From Pseudomonas sp. GV085 (lineage in GTDB: Bacteria > Pseudomonadota > Gammaproteobacteria > Pseudomonadales > Pseudomonadaceae): a stretch of DNA of 64,000 nt. Where the stretch lies: positions 409,704-473,703 of the forward strand of contig NZ_QAOV01000004.1 of NCBI RefSeq assembly GCF_003050925.1, written 5' to 3'. A model generated the notes under the pieces. It was not told the DNA's origin. It worked only from the letters and a program-made list of their open reading frames with translations, and did not search any database. The translations under genes and the position numbers were made by a program. This document shows positions 34,190 through 42,286 of this stretch, piece after piece (within the stretch, counting starts at the first letter, position 1; each line of letters opens with the position of its first letter).

Positions 34190-34663
34190 TCAGGCCTTGT
34201 TCAGGGCCTGAGCCGCCGTCAATACCGCATCGACATGCCCCGGCACCTTCACGCCGCGCCATTCCTGGCGCAACACGCCTTTGGCGTCGATCAGGAAGGT
34301 GCTGCGATCCACGCCCATGTATTCCTTGCCGTAGAGCTTTTTCAGCTTGATCACGTCGAACAGCTGGCAGATGGCTTCGTCCTTGTCGCTGATCAGCTCA
34401 AAGGGGAATTCCTGCTTGCACTTGAAGTTCTCGTGGGATTTCAGGCTGTCGCGAGATACGCCGAACACTTCGGTATTGGCAGCCTTGAACGCTGCATACT
34501 GATCACGAAAGCCTTGCCCCTCGGTGGTGCAACCCGGCGTGCTGTCCTTGGGGTAGAAGTAGATCACCACCTGCTTGCCTTTCAGATCAGCGAGGCTGAC
34601 GGTGTGCCCGCTGGTGGCGGGGGCTTGGAAATCGGCAACCGGTTGGTCGATGGCAACGGCCAT
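34190..34663 (-). CDS. bcp: Thioredoxin-dependent peroxiredoxin Bcp/PrxQ
   Basis: A 157-residue peroxiredoxin that reduces peroxides in the cytoplasm. The peroxidatic cysteine is Cys45 in STPGCTTEGQGF. E. coli BCP has a resolving cysteine five residues later (CTTEAC); here that place is Gln, so this is not the standard atypical 2-Cys form. Other cysteines are in FKCKQEF and AICQLFD. The gene starts 10 bases after the gcvR stop, in the same operon. Confidence 0.92.
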   Translation of the reverse strand: MAVAIDQPVADFQAPATSGHTVSLADLKGKQVVIYFYPKDSTPGCTTEGQGFRDQYAAFKAANTEVFGVSRDSLKSHENFKCKQEFPFELISDKDEAICQLFDVIKLKKLYGKEYMGVDRSTFLIDAKGVLRQEWRGVKVPGHVDAVLTAAQALNKA

Positions 34664-34673
34664 GAAAGCTTCC

Positions 34674-35234
34674 TTACATTGGGTTCTGTGGGCGCCAGGG
34701 TTCGATCAGGGCATCGAGGTTCAGCGCGTCGGCAAAATCCAGGAACTGATCGCGCAGCCAGCTGATTTGCACGCCGGCCGGCAATGTCACGGTAAACGTG
34801 GCGTTGAGCATGGTGCCGCCGGTCTGCGGAGCCTGATAAGTGTCGCAGGTCAGGTTTTCCAGCTCGACATTGTGATCCATGAAAAACTGGCACAGCTCGT
34901 TGATGATGTCCGAGCGGTAGGCCGAGCTGACATAAGCGACGTACGGCAGGGCCTGGGGGCGGTTTTCCAGGGCGGCGCTGCGCACCACGTTGACCGTGAA
35001 CGCATGCCGCTTGGCCAGTACTGGCAGGCTGCCTTCCAGGCGTGCCAGAGCATCCCAGCTGCCGGAGATTTCCAGCACCAGCGCACTGCATTCGCCATGA
35101 CGGGTCAGGCGAGAAGTGACCACGGCGCAGCGGTTTTCATGGCTGGCGCGGCACAGGACGTTGGTCAGCTCCATGGGGTTGGCGCCGAGGGCACTGATGA
35201 CAAGGAATTGTTCGCGAACTGTGGGGGTGGACAT
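34674..35234 (-). CDS. gcvR: Glycine cleavage system regulator GcvR (tandem ACT domains)
   Basis: A 186-residue protein of two ACT domains (about 8-80 and 92-175: AYVSSAYRSDIINELCQFFM). In enterics GcvR binds GcvA and glycine to repress the gcv operon. In Pseudomonas such proteins sit upstream of bcp, as here, and are assumed to be amino-acid-sensing regulators. No DNA-binding domain is present, so any effect must be through partners. Confidence 0.82.
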   Translation of the reverse strand: MSTPTVREQFLVISALGANPMELTNVLCRASHENRCAVVTSRLTRHGECSALVLEISGSWDALARLEGSLPVLAKRHAFTVNVVRSAALENRPQALPYVAYVSSAYRSDIINELCQFFMDHNVELENLTCDTYQAPQTGGTMLNATFTVTLPAGVQISWLRDQFLDFADALNLDALIEPWRPQNPM

Positions 35235-35562
35235 GCAGCATTCCTAAAGCGATGAGCGGTCGATACGTCAAAGGGCCGATTTACCGGGAGCGAGCCTGCG
35301 GATGCGAACTCAGAAAGCCCCGAGTGACAGGTTGCGACGTGCTCCGGCAGGGCGGGAGCGAGGCGTGGCAACGCTGGATCAGGGCTTGTGATGCCGAAAA
35401 TGGAGGCTGAAACCCGACGGACGAGCTTGTCTGTACCGATCAAAGTCTGAAGGGTAGCGAAAACCGGCGCCAAGGGGAATGGCGGCAGCACAGTACTTCG
35501 CTTGTGCAAGCATCTTGGCGCCAGTACCATTACGGCTCTCTTTTTCCGGCAGGAGCGGTTTC
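35235..35562. other. gcvR-dapA divergent intergenic region
   Basis: No gene supported in these 328 bases. It should hold both divergent promoters. The best dapA-side candidate is listed separately; nothing on the gcvR side stood out. Confidence 0.55.
35502..35530 (+). promoter_or_regulatory. Candidate dapA promoter
   Basis: TTGTGC at 35502-35507, a 17-base spacer and TACCAT at 35525-35530 are a weak sigma-70 match placed 33 bases before the dapA start. Confidence 0.3.
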
Positions 35563-36441
35563 ATGATTGCGGGCAGTATGGTGGCACTGGTCACACCCAT
35601 GGATGCACAGGGGCGTCTTGACTGGGACAGCCTCAGCAAACTCGTGGACTTCCACCTTGAAAACGGCACCCATGCCATTGTCGCCGTCGGTACCACCGGC
35701 GAATCGGCAACCCTCGACGTCAACGAGCACATCGCAGTCATCCGCGCCGTGGTCAAGCAGGTCAACGGTCGCATTCCGGTGATCGCCGGTACCGGCGCCA
35801 ATTCGACCCGCGAAGCCGTCGAATTGACCCGCAATGCCAAGGAAGCCGGCGCCGATGCCTGCCTGCTGGTCGTGCCGTACTATAACAAGCCGACCCAGGA
35901 AGGCCTGTACCTGCACTTCAAGCACATCGCCGAAGCGGTCGACATCCCGCAGATTCTCTACAACGTTCCCGGCCGCACCTCCTGCGACATGCAGGCCGAG
36001 ACCGTGATCCGCCTGTCCACCGTGCCGAACATCATCGGCATCAAGGAAGCGACCGGCGACCTCAAGCGCGCCAAGGCCATCCTTGACGGCGTTAGCAAGG
36101 ACTTCATCGTCCTTTCCGGCGATGATCCGACCGCGGTCGAGCTGATCCTGATGGGCGGCAAGGGCAATATCTCCGTCACTGCCAACGTCGCGCCACGTGA
36201 AATGGCCGATCTGTGCGAGGCCGCCCTCAAGGGGGATGCCGAGACCGCACGGGCAATCAACGAAAAACTGATGCCGCTGCACAAGGACCTGTTCATCGAA
36301 GCCAACCCGATTCCGGTGAAGTGGGCTTTGGTTGAAATGGGCCTGATGCACGAAGGCATTCGCCTGCCGTTGACCTGGCTGAGCACACCTTGTCACGAAA
36401 CGCTGCGCACGGCCCTGCGCCAATGCGGCGTCCTGGTTTAA
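35563..36441 (+). CDS. dapA: 4-hydroxy-tetrahydrodipicolinate synthase DapA
   Basis: A 292-residue TIM-barrel aldolase that condenses pyruvate with aspartate semialdehyde, the committed step to lysine and diaminopimelate. The Schiff-base Lys161 ([10 protein letters not shown]), Tyr133 ([10 protein letters not shown]) and Thr44-Thr45 (GTTGES) are all in place. AGGAG lies 8 bases before ATG 35563; the frame continues upstream without a ribosome site. Head of dapA-bamC-MBL-purC. Confidence 0.96.
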   Translation: MIAGSMVALVTPMDAQGRLDWDSLSKLVDFHLENGTHAIVAVGTTGESATLDVNEHIAVIRAVVKQVNGRIPVIAGTGANSTREAVELTRNAKEAGADACLLVVPYYNKPTQEGLYLHFKHIAEAVDIPQILYNVPGRTSCDMQAETVIRLSTVPNIIGIKEATGDLKRAKAILDGVSKDFIVLSGDDPTAVELILMGGKGNISVTANVAPREMADLCEAALKGDAETARAINEKLMPLHKDLFIEANPIPVKWALVEMGLMHEGIRLPLTWLSTPCHETLRTALRQCGVLV

Positions 36442-36458
36442 TTGAGGAAGTACAACGC

Positions 36459-37574
36459 ATGAAGCGAATGGCCGGACTTTCCGCACTTGCCTTGATTATC
36501 TCCAGCACCAGTGGCTGTGGATGGGTCTGGGGCCCGGAAGGTTATTTCCGTGACCGTGGTAGCGATTACCTGCAAGCGCAACAGACTGCGCCGATGCAAA
36601 TACCGCAGGATATCCATGACGCCAAGCGTCTGGATCCGCTGTTGCCGATCCCGCGCAACGTGGCTGATGACACTGAGAAGGGCGAGTACATCGTGCCTCG
36701 TCCGCAACCACTGACGGCGGCTGCGGACGCCAGCCCCTATTCCCTGCAGAAGAGCGGCGGCTCCAGCTCCATCCTGGCGCAGAATCCGCCGGCTGAAATC
36801 TGGCCAGTGGCCGTTCAGTTCTTTCAGGACAACGGTTTCCGTCTGCATGAACAGCGTCCGCAAACCGGTGAGTTCACCACGACCTGGCAGCACTCCGATG
36901 AACTGTCCGCCGCCATGGGCAAACGCCTGAGCGCGGCCGGCGTCAGCACGGACAGCGAAACCCGCGTGCGGGTGCGCATCGAGCCGGGTGTGCAGCGCAA
37001 CACCAGTGAAGTCTATGTGGTCAGCGCCGAGCGTCCTGCCGGCAGCACCGCTGACGTGGCTTTCACCAACCGTTCGGTCAACACTGGCCTGGACGCGGCA
37101 CTGGTCGACGACATGCTTGCGAGCATGAGCCGTATCTCGGAGAAGGGCGGTTCGGTTTCCATGTTGGCTTCACGTGATTTCGACGCGCCTAGCCGTGTCA
37201 GCCTGAGCGAAGACGGCAGCGGCAACCCTGTGCTCAACGTCGGTACCGACCTGGATCGTGCCTGGTCGAGCGTCGGTCGTGCGCTGGAACAAGGTGAATG
37301 GCGTGTTGAAGACATCAACCGCAGCCTGGGCCTGTACTACATCAACCTGGCCGAAAAAGCCGAGAAGAAAGACGACAAGCCTGGCTTCCTCAGCAGCCTG
37401 TTCGGCAGTGCGCCGAGCAAGGAAGAGCTGGATGCCCGCGCCGAGCGTTATCAGGTTCGCCTGAGCAAGGTTGGCGAGAACGTCCAGGTCACCGTCGAGA
37501 AAAACATCAACACCGTGGCGCCGCCAGAGGTAGCGCGTAAAGTGTTGAGCAAGATTCAGGACAACCTGGGCTGA
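36459..37574 (+). CDS. bamC: Outer-membrane assembly lipoprotein BamC (NlpB)
   Basis: A 371-residue lipoprotein of the BAM complex, which inserts beta-barrel proteins in the outer membrane. Signal [20 protein letters not shown] ends in the lipid-attached Cys20. Two helix-grip domains follow (about 100-215 and 245-370). TTGAGGAAG stands before the ATG, 17 bases after dapA. The dapA-bamC linkage is conserved in gamma-proteobacteria. Confidence 0.92.
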   Translation: MKRMAGLSALALIISSTSGCGWVWGPEGYFRDRGSDYLQAQQTAPMQIPQDIHDAKRLDPLLPIPRNVADDTEKGEYIVPRPQPLTAAADASPYSLQKSGGSSSILAQNPPAEIWPVAVQFFQDNGFRLHEQRPQTGEFTTTWQHSDELSAAMGKRLSAAGVSTDSETRVRVRIEPGVQRNTSEVYVVSAERPAGSTADVAFTNRSVNTGLDAALVDDMLASMSRISEKGGSVSMLASRDFDAPSRVSLSEDGSGNPVLNVGTDLDRAWSSVGRALEQGEWRVEDINRSLGLYYINLAEKAEKKDDKPGFLSSLFGSAPSKEELDARAERYQVRLSKVGENVQVTVEKNINTVAPPEVARKVLSKIQDNLG

Positions 37575-37578
37575 TCTT

Positions 37579-38337
37579 ATGCGTTTTGCCGTTCTCGGCA
37601 GCGGCAGTCAAGGGAATGGCACGCTGATAGCCAGCGCTGATACGTACGTGTTGGTGGATTGTGGTTTTTCCCTGCGGGAAACCGAAAAACGCCTGCTGCG
37701 CCTGGGTGTGAACCCTGCGCAGCTGAGCGCGATACTCGTGACCCACGAACATGCCGACCACGTGCATGGCGTGGGTTTGCTGTCTCGGCGCTACAATCTG
37801 CCTGTCTACCTCAGTCGCGGGACCTTGCGCGGGATGCGCAAACCGATTGAACCCGCAGGCTTTCTGGCTGGCGGCGAGCAACTGCAAATCGGCAACTTGA
37901 GCATCGGTGTCATTGCCGTGGCCCACGATGCACAAGAGCCGACGCAGTATGTCTTCAGTGACGGTGAGCGGCGCTTCGGCCTGTTGACCGACCTGGGCTC
38001 GTATTGCGACAAGGTGCTGGACGGCTATCGGGACCTCGATGCGTTGATGATCGAGTCCAATCACTGCCGTGACATGCTGGCTCGCGGTCATTACCCGTAC
38101 TTTCTCAAGCAACGGGTGGGCGGTGAACTGGGACATTTGAATAACCATCAGGCGGCATTCCTGGTGGCCGAGTTGGGCTGGAAAGACCTGCAACACCTGG
38201 TCCTGGCCCATCTGAGCAGCAAGAACAACCTGCCGCGGCTGGCCCGGCAATGTTTTGTCGACACCCTCGGGTGCGACCCGGACTGGCTGCAACTGGCCGA
38301 TCAAGATTCAGGGCTCGACTGGCGCCACATCGCCTAG
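37579..38337 (+). CDS. MBL-fold metallo-hydrolase (YycJ-like)
   Basis: A 252-residue metallo-beta-lactamase-fold enzyme with the metal motif THEHADHVHG at about 54-63 and a further acidic ligand in FGLLTDLGSY and histidines in HLNNHQAAFL and HLSSKNN. It belongs to the small cytosolic group resembling YycJ/WalJ. Its substrate is not known; related proteins process nucleic acids. It starts 4 bases after bamC. Confidence 0.85.
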   Translation: MRFAVLGSGSQGNGTLIASADTYVLVDCGFSLRETEKRLLRLGVNPAQLSAILVTHEHADHVHGVGLLSRRYNLPVYLSRGTLRGMRKPIEPAGFLAGGEQLQIGNLSIGVIAVAHDAQEPTQYVFSDGERRFGLLTDLGSYCDKVLDGYRDLDALMIESNHCRDMLARGHYPYFLKQRVGGELGHLNNHQAAFLVAELGWKDLQHLVLAHLSSKNNLPRLARQCFVDTLGCDPDWLQLADQDSGLDWRHIA

Positions 38338-38365
38338 CCCATCTACTTAGCAAGCGGAGCCCATC

Positions 38366-39079
38366 ATGGAAAAACGTGAAGAACTCTACCGCGGCAAAGC
38401 AAAGTCGGTTTACAAGACCGACGACGCTAACCGTTTGATCCTGCTGTTTCGCAACGACACCTCGGCTTTCGATGGCAAGCGTATCGAACAGCTCGACCGC
38501 AAAGGCATGGTGAACAACAAGTTCAACGCCTTCATCATGCAGAAGCTCGAAGCTGCTGGCGTGCCGACCCAATTCGATAAGCTGCTGGGCGACAACGAAT
38601 GCCTGGTGAAAAAACTCGACATGATCCCGGTCGAGTGCGTCGTGCGTAACTACGCCGCCGGCAGCCTGGTCAAGCGTCTGGGTGTCGAAGAGGGCATGAA
38701 GCTCAACCCTTACACCTTCGAGCTGTTCCTGAAGGACGACGCCAAGGGCGACCCGTTCATCAACGAATCCCACGTTGTGGCCTTTGGTTGGGGCACCGCC
38801 GAGCAACTGGTTCGCATGAAAGAACTGTCGCTCAAGGTCAACGAAGTCCTGAGCAAACTGTTCGACGACGCCGGCCTGCTGCTGGTCGACTTCAAGCTAG
38901 AATTCGGCGTGTACCACGATGGCTCCATCGTGCTGGGCGACGAATTCAGCCCGGACGGCTGCCGCCTGTGGGACAAGGCGACTGGCAAGAAAATGGACAA
39001 GGACCGCTTCCGTCAGGGCCTCGGTGACGTCATCGAAGCCTACGAAGAAGTCGCCAATCGTCTTGGCGTACCGCTTTAA
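38366..39079 (+). CDS. purC: SAICAR synthetase PurC
   Basis: A 237-codon gene for phosphoribosylaminoimidazole-succinocarboxamide synthase, which joins CAIR and aspartate with ATP in purine synthesis. Typical opening [18 protein letters not shown], the signature [17 protein letters not shown] and the C-terminal [10 protein letters not shown] and [14 protein letters not shown] blocks are present. Length is normal for the short bacterial form. Last protein gene of the dapA-bamC cluster. Confidence 0.96.
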   Translation: MEKREELYRGKAKSVYKTDDANRLILLFRNDTSAFDGKRIEQLDRKGMVNNKFNAFIMQKLEAAGVPTQFDKLLGDNECLVKKLDMIPVECVVRNYAAGSLVKRLGVEEGMKLNPYTFELFLKDDAKGDPFINESHVVAFGWGTAEQLVRMKELSLKVNEVLSKLFDDAGLLLVDFKLEFGVYHDGSIVLGDEFSPDGCRLWDKATGKKMDKDRFRQGLGDVIEAYEEVANRLGVPL

Positions 39080-39146
39080 CCGACGCAAGCATCTGATAGC
39101 ACAGAAATATTTCGCTTAGGGGGTTCGCTTCCTGCGAAAGTGTTGT

Positions 39147-39152
39147 TATGAT
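39147..39152 (+). promoter_or_regulatory. -10 element of the tRNA-Ser promoter
   Basis: TATGAT is followed by a GC-rich discriminator (GCGCGCCG), as usual for stringently controlled stable-RNA promoters. The -35 hexamer is not clear (TTCGCT at the 17-base spacing). Confidence 0.5.
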
Positions 39153-39162
39153 GCGCGCCGTT

Positions 39163-39252
39163 GGAGAGATGCCAGAGTGGCCGAATGGGACGGATTCGAA
39201 ATCCGTTGTACCTTCACCGGTACCTAGGGTTCGAATCCCTATCTCTCCGCCA
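39163..39252 (+). tRNA. tRNA-Ser (anticodon CGA)
   Basis: A 90-base class II tRNA. Acceptor stem GGAGAGA pairs with TCTCTCC, CCA is encoded at the end, the anticodon loop TTCGAAA closed by ACGGA/TCCGT carries CGA (39197-39199), the long variable arm is present, and the T-loop GGTTCGAATCC is standard. It reads UCG codons. tRNA-Ser 3' ends are frequent integration sites; the T6SS accessory region begins about 245 bases downstream. Confidence 0.97.
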
Positions 39253-39264
39253 TAAATACCAAAG

Positions 39265-39301
39265 AAATCCCGCGAGTTAGACGCTCTGCGGGATTTTTTT
39301 T
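39265..39301 (+). terminator. Rho-independent terminator after tRNA-Ser
   Basis: AATCCCGC (39266-39273) and GCGGGATT (39288-39295) form an 8-bp stem followed by a run of T residues. The remaining bases to 39496 hold no gene or integrase relic that I could recognise. Confidence 0.92.
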
Positions 39302-39496
39302 GCCTGCTGAAAAGTCACGCGACTATCAAATCGACCATCAAACGATGTGCGCCATTCAATGGACGTTCATGCTTGTCCGGGGCTGTCGGTGGACGGGGCG
39401 TTTTTTCCCACGAGCGGCGCATCATGGCAGCTATTCCCTTTCGGGAAGACTCGGAACTGATCACAAGTCCGCCTTGTCCGCCCAGCTACGGCGACA

Positions 39497-40300
39497 TTAG
39501 GGTGCGGAGCGTGACTCCAGGTCTATTTCCGTCGGCCACCGCACCTTGGGCGCCAAACGGCGCGCGAGGTTGAAGGTCGCATCTTCGTTGTTCCAGTCGC
39601 GGGGCGGGCGGGGGAAGGTGGGCAGGGCTTGCGGGCCTTGTTGCATGAACAGTTGGGCCATGGCCCAGTACATCTCGCCTTGTTGAATCTCGTGGGCGAA
39701 ATGAAAACGATCGATCACGTGGTGGGTGCCAGGTTTCACCACGGCGAGGGTGACGGTTTCGATGAGGCCCCCGCTGCCCATGGGGCCGTACACGCTGCAA
39801 GCTTCGGCGCGCAGATCATCCCAGTCATAGACTTCGACTCGCACGCCCCAAGCGGTGCGGCTGAAGGGCCTGAGTCCGTCACGGTGAAAGCGATAGACAT
39901 AGACTTTGCGTCGAAAGCGGTTGAAGCGAATGGGTTCGTCACGTGGAGGGGCAACGTCCATTCGCCAGAAGTAAATCCCCAGCCATATGCCGATACCTAT
40001 CGGGACGAGCTCCAATATTTTGGATAACAAAGAAGAAGGGGTTGGAGAACTGGCGTGGATCATTATCAGGAAAATTGCTAAGGACAATGCCATTGCAAAC
40101 ATGAATGCGGCACACCAAATGCCTACGCCACTCATTCTCACTGTGGCGCGCGCCAACTCGAGATACACGTTGCCAACATGATTGGGCGGATTCGAGAGTA
40201 CGGGAGGGTACGGTTCAATAGAGGGCGACTCATTTGGCCCCGGCAGATCGCGCTTCCAGCCAGGAGCAGGTTTGTCGAGTAAAGGAGCTTTAAATACCAT
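39497..40300 (-). CDS. DUF6708-like two-helix membrane protein, copy 3 of the array; putative T6SS immunity protein
   Basis: A 267-residue protein: conserved N-terminus (PLLDKPAPGWKRDLPGPNES), two membrane helices at about 60-82 and 92-112, then a conserved soluble domain (RRKVYVYRFHRDGLRPFSRT, YGPMGSGGLIETVTL, RPPRDWNNED). I associate it with the DUF6708 family from memory; no biochemical role is known to me. It sits at the end of the operon behind a pore-forming-type T6SS effector, where immunity genes are normally found. Compared with its two paralogues, it differs chiefly in the helix hairpin. Both ends of the chain would face the cytoplasm. Confidence 0.75.
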   Translation of the reverse strand: MVFKAPLLDKPAPGWKRDLPGPNESPSIEPYPPVLSNPPNHVGNVYLELARATVRMSGVGIWCAAFMFAMALSLAIFLIMIHASSPTPSSLLSKILELVPIGIGIWLGIYFWRMDVAPPRDEPIRFNRFRRKVYVYRFHRDGLRPFSRTAWGVRVEVYDWDDLRAEACSVYGPMGSGGLIETVTLAVVKPGTHHVIDRFHFAHEIQQGEMYWAMAQLFMQQGPQALPTFPRPPRDWNNEDATFNLARRLAPKVRWPTEIDLESRSAP

Positions 40301-40412
40301 GATGAGCAGTTCCAGTTCGGGGTGAACGCCGCTTGTAATCTTTAGCCTGTCGCATAGGGGCGTTAGACGAAGGGCAAGCGTCGTTTCGAGGCTCCGCGTT
40401 GAGGGGGCCTAT

Positions 40413-41213
40413 TCAGGGTGCGGTGCGTGACTCCAGGTCTATTTCCGCAGGCCACCGCACTTTGGGAGCCAAACGGCGCGCGAGGTTGAAGGTCGCGTCT
40501 TCGTTGTTCCAGTCGCGGGGCGGGCGGGGGAAGGTGGGCAGGGCTTGCGGGCCTTGTTGCATGAACAGTTGGGCCATGACCCAGTACATTTCGCCTTGTT
40601 GGATTTCATGGGCGAAATGAAAGCGATCAATGACCTGGTTGGTACCGGTTTTTACAACGGCCAAGGTCACAGTTTCGATGAGGCCGCCGCTCCCCATGGG
40701 GCCGTACACGCTGCAAGCTTCGGCGCGCAGATCATCCCAGTCATAGACTTCGGTCCGTATGCCCCAGGCGGTGCGGCTGAAGGGTCTGAGCCCGTCGTGG
40801 TGGAAAAGGTAGACATAAACTTTGCGTCGGACGCGGTTGAAGCGAATGGGTTCGTCGCGGGGGGCTTCGACGTCCATTCGCCAGAAATAGATGCCTGCCC
40901 ACAGGGCAACAATAAACGCCAAGAGTAAAAAAATGCTTGGAATGAGAGGGGGCGTGTCCTCCTTCAATATGTATGCGATCAAAGTGAAGGGGGCGATCAG
41001 GGAAAGCAAGAACATAAAAGGAGTTAACCAAACACCAACCCCACGCATTCTCATCGTGGCGCGTGCCAGTTCAAGGCATACATCGTCAAAATAATTGGGG
41101 GAATTCGAGAGTACTGGAGGATGAGGTTCAGTGGATGGCGTCTCGTTCGGTCCTGGCAAGTCGCGCTTCCAGCCAGGAGCAGGTTTGTCGAGTAAAGGAG
41201 CTTTAAATACCAT
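40413..41213 (-). CDS. DUF6708-like two-helix membrane protein, copy 2; putative T6SS immunity protein
   Basis: A 266-residue paralogue. Residues 1-58 and 112-266 are nearly identical to the flanking copies, while the hairpin (WLTPFMFLLSLIAPFTLIAY and IFLLLAFIVALWAGIYFW) is distinct. The ribosome site (GGAACTGCTCATC before ATG) is shared by the copies. Role inferred from position as for the other two; alternatively these are accessory factors of effector loading. Confidence 0.75.
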   Translation of the reverse strand: MVFKAPLLDKPAPGWKRDLPGPNETPSTEPHPPVLSNSPNYFDDVCLELARATMRMRGVGVWLTPFMFLLSLIAPFTLIAYILKEDTPPLIPSIFLLLAFIVALWAGIYFWRMDVEAPRDEPIRFNRVRRKVYVYLFHHDGLRPFSRTAWGIRTEVYDWDDLRAEACSVYGPMGSGGLIETVTLAVVKTGTNQVIDRFHFAHEIQQGEMYWVMAQLFMQQGPQALPTFPRPPRDWNNEDATFNLARRLAPKVRWPAEIDLESRTAP

Positions 41214-41327
41214 GATGAGCAGTTCCAGTTCGGAGGTGAGCGCCGCTTGTAAAATTTAGCCTGTCGCAGTGGGGGCGTTGGACGAAGGGCAAGCGTCGTG
41301 TCGAGGCTTCGCGTTGAGAGAGCCTAT

Positions 41328-42131
41328 TCAGGGCGCGGTGCGTGACTCCAGGTCTATTTCCGCAGGCCACCGCACTTTGGGAGCCAGGCGGCGTGCGAGA
41401 TTGAAGTTCACGCCTTCGTTGTTCCAGTCGCGAGGTGGGCGGGGGAAGGTGGGCAGGGCTTGCGGGCCTTGTTGCATGAACAGTTGGGCCATGGCCCAGT
41501 ACATTTCGCCTTGTTGAATTTCGTGGGCGAAATGAAAACGATCGATCACGTGGTGGGTGCCAGGTTTCACCACGGCGAGGGTGACGGTTTCGATGAGGCC
41601 GCCACTGCCCATGGGGCCGTACACGCTGCAGGCTTCGGCGCGCAGGTCATCCCAGTCATAGACTTCGGTCCGTACGCCCCAGGCGGTGCGGCTGAAGGGT
41701 CTGAGCCCGTCGTGGTGGAAACGATAGACATAGACTTTGCGTCGGACGCGGTTGAAGCGAATGGGTTCGTCGCGGGGGGCTTCGACGTCCATCCGCCAGA
41801 TGAACACGCTTCCCCATAGGGGGATGATAAATCCGATGAGACCGAAGAAATGAAATACAAACGAGGGTATATCTCCAGTCGCTATAAGGATAACGATCCA
41901 AGCGACGGGAGGAATGAGAGCAAACAGGAACATACAAGGAGCCATCCAGACTCCAATCCCACGAGTCCTAACTGTGGTACGCGCCAGTTCAAGGCATATA
42001 TCGTCAATATGGTTGGGGGGATTCGAGAGTACGGGGGGGTACGGTTCAGTGGAGGGCGACTCGTTAGGCCCCGGCAGGTCGCGCTTCCAGCCAGGAGCGG
42101 GTTTATCGAGTAACGGTGTTTTAAATAGCAT
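41328..42131 (-). CDS. DUF6708-like two-helix membrane protein, copy 1 (effector-proximal); putative T6SS immunity protein
   Basis: A 267-residue paralogue closest to the effector, 155 bases after its stop codon. ATG 42129-42131 (MLFKTPLLDKPAPGWKRD) aligns with the starts of the other copies and has the same GGAACTGCTAATC leader; the frame extends to 42203 but this is not supported. Hairpin helices are WMAPCMFLFALIPPVAWIVI and FHFFGLIGFIIPLWGSVFIW. As nearest copy it is the best candidate for the cognate immunity protein. Confidence 0.75.
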   Translation of the reverse strand: MLFKTPLLDKPAPGWKRDLPGPNESPSTEPYPPVLSNPPNHIDDICLELARTTVRTRGIGVWMAPCMFLFALIPPVAWIVILIATGDIPSFVFHFFGLIGFIIPLWGSVFIWRMDVEAPRDEPIRFNRVRRKVYVYRFHHDGLRPFSRTAWGVRTEVYDWDDLRAEACSVYGPMGSGGLIETVTLAVVKPGTHHVIDRFHFAHEIQQGEMYWAMAQLFMQQGPQALPTFPRPPRDWNNEGVNFNLARRLAPKVRWPAEIDLESRTAP

Positions 42132-42286
42132 GATTAGCAGTTCCGATTCTTTGGGAGAGCCGCTTGCTACCCAGGCCTGTGACGAAGCGAGCAGGGTAAC
42201 CAACGGGCAAGGACATTGTTTATGAGCGTCAGCGATGGTCGGCCCTGAGTAAAAATGAGCAGACCATTTGCGCGGGCGCCCATGGC

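Larger units (their letters stand above)
39497..42131 (-). repeat. Three tandem gene units, about 0.9 kb each
   Basis: The units are 39497-40300, 40413-41213 and 41328-42131. Not only the genes but the spacers are repeated: CGCCGCTTGTAA, TTAGCCTGTCGCA, GACGAAGGGCAAGCGTCGT and CCTATTCAGGG occur in both spacers. This points to two rounds of whole-unit duplication. Confidence 0.9.

Noticed and set aside
39300..39573. Short open frames between tRNA-Ser and the immunity array
   Set aside because: I looked for integrase or phage relics next to the tRNA; neither frame resembles a known family, and one runs into the coding region of the neighbouring gene on the other strand.
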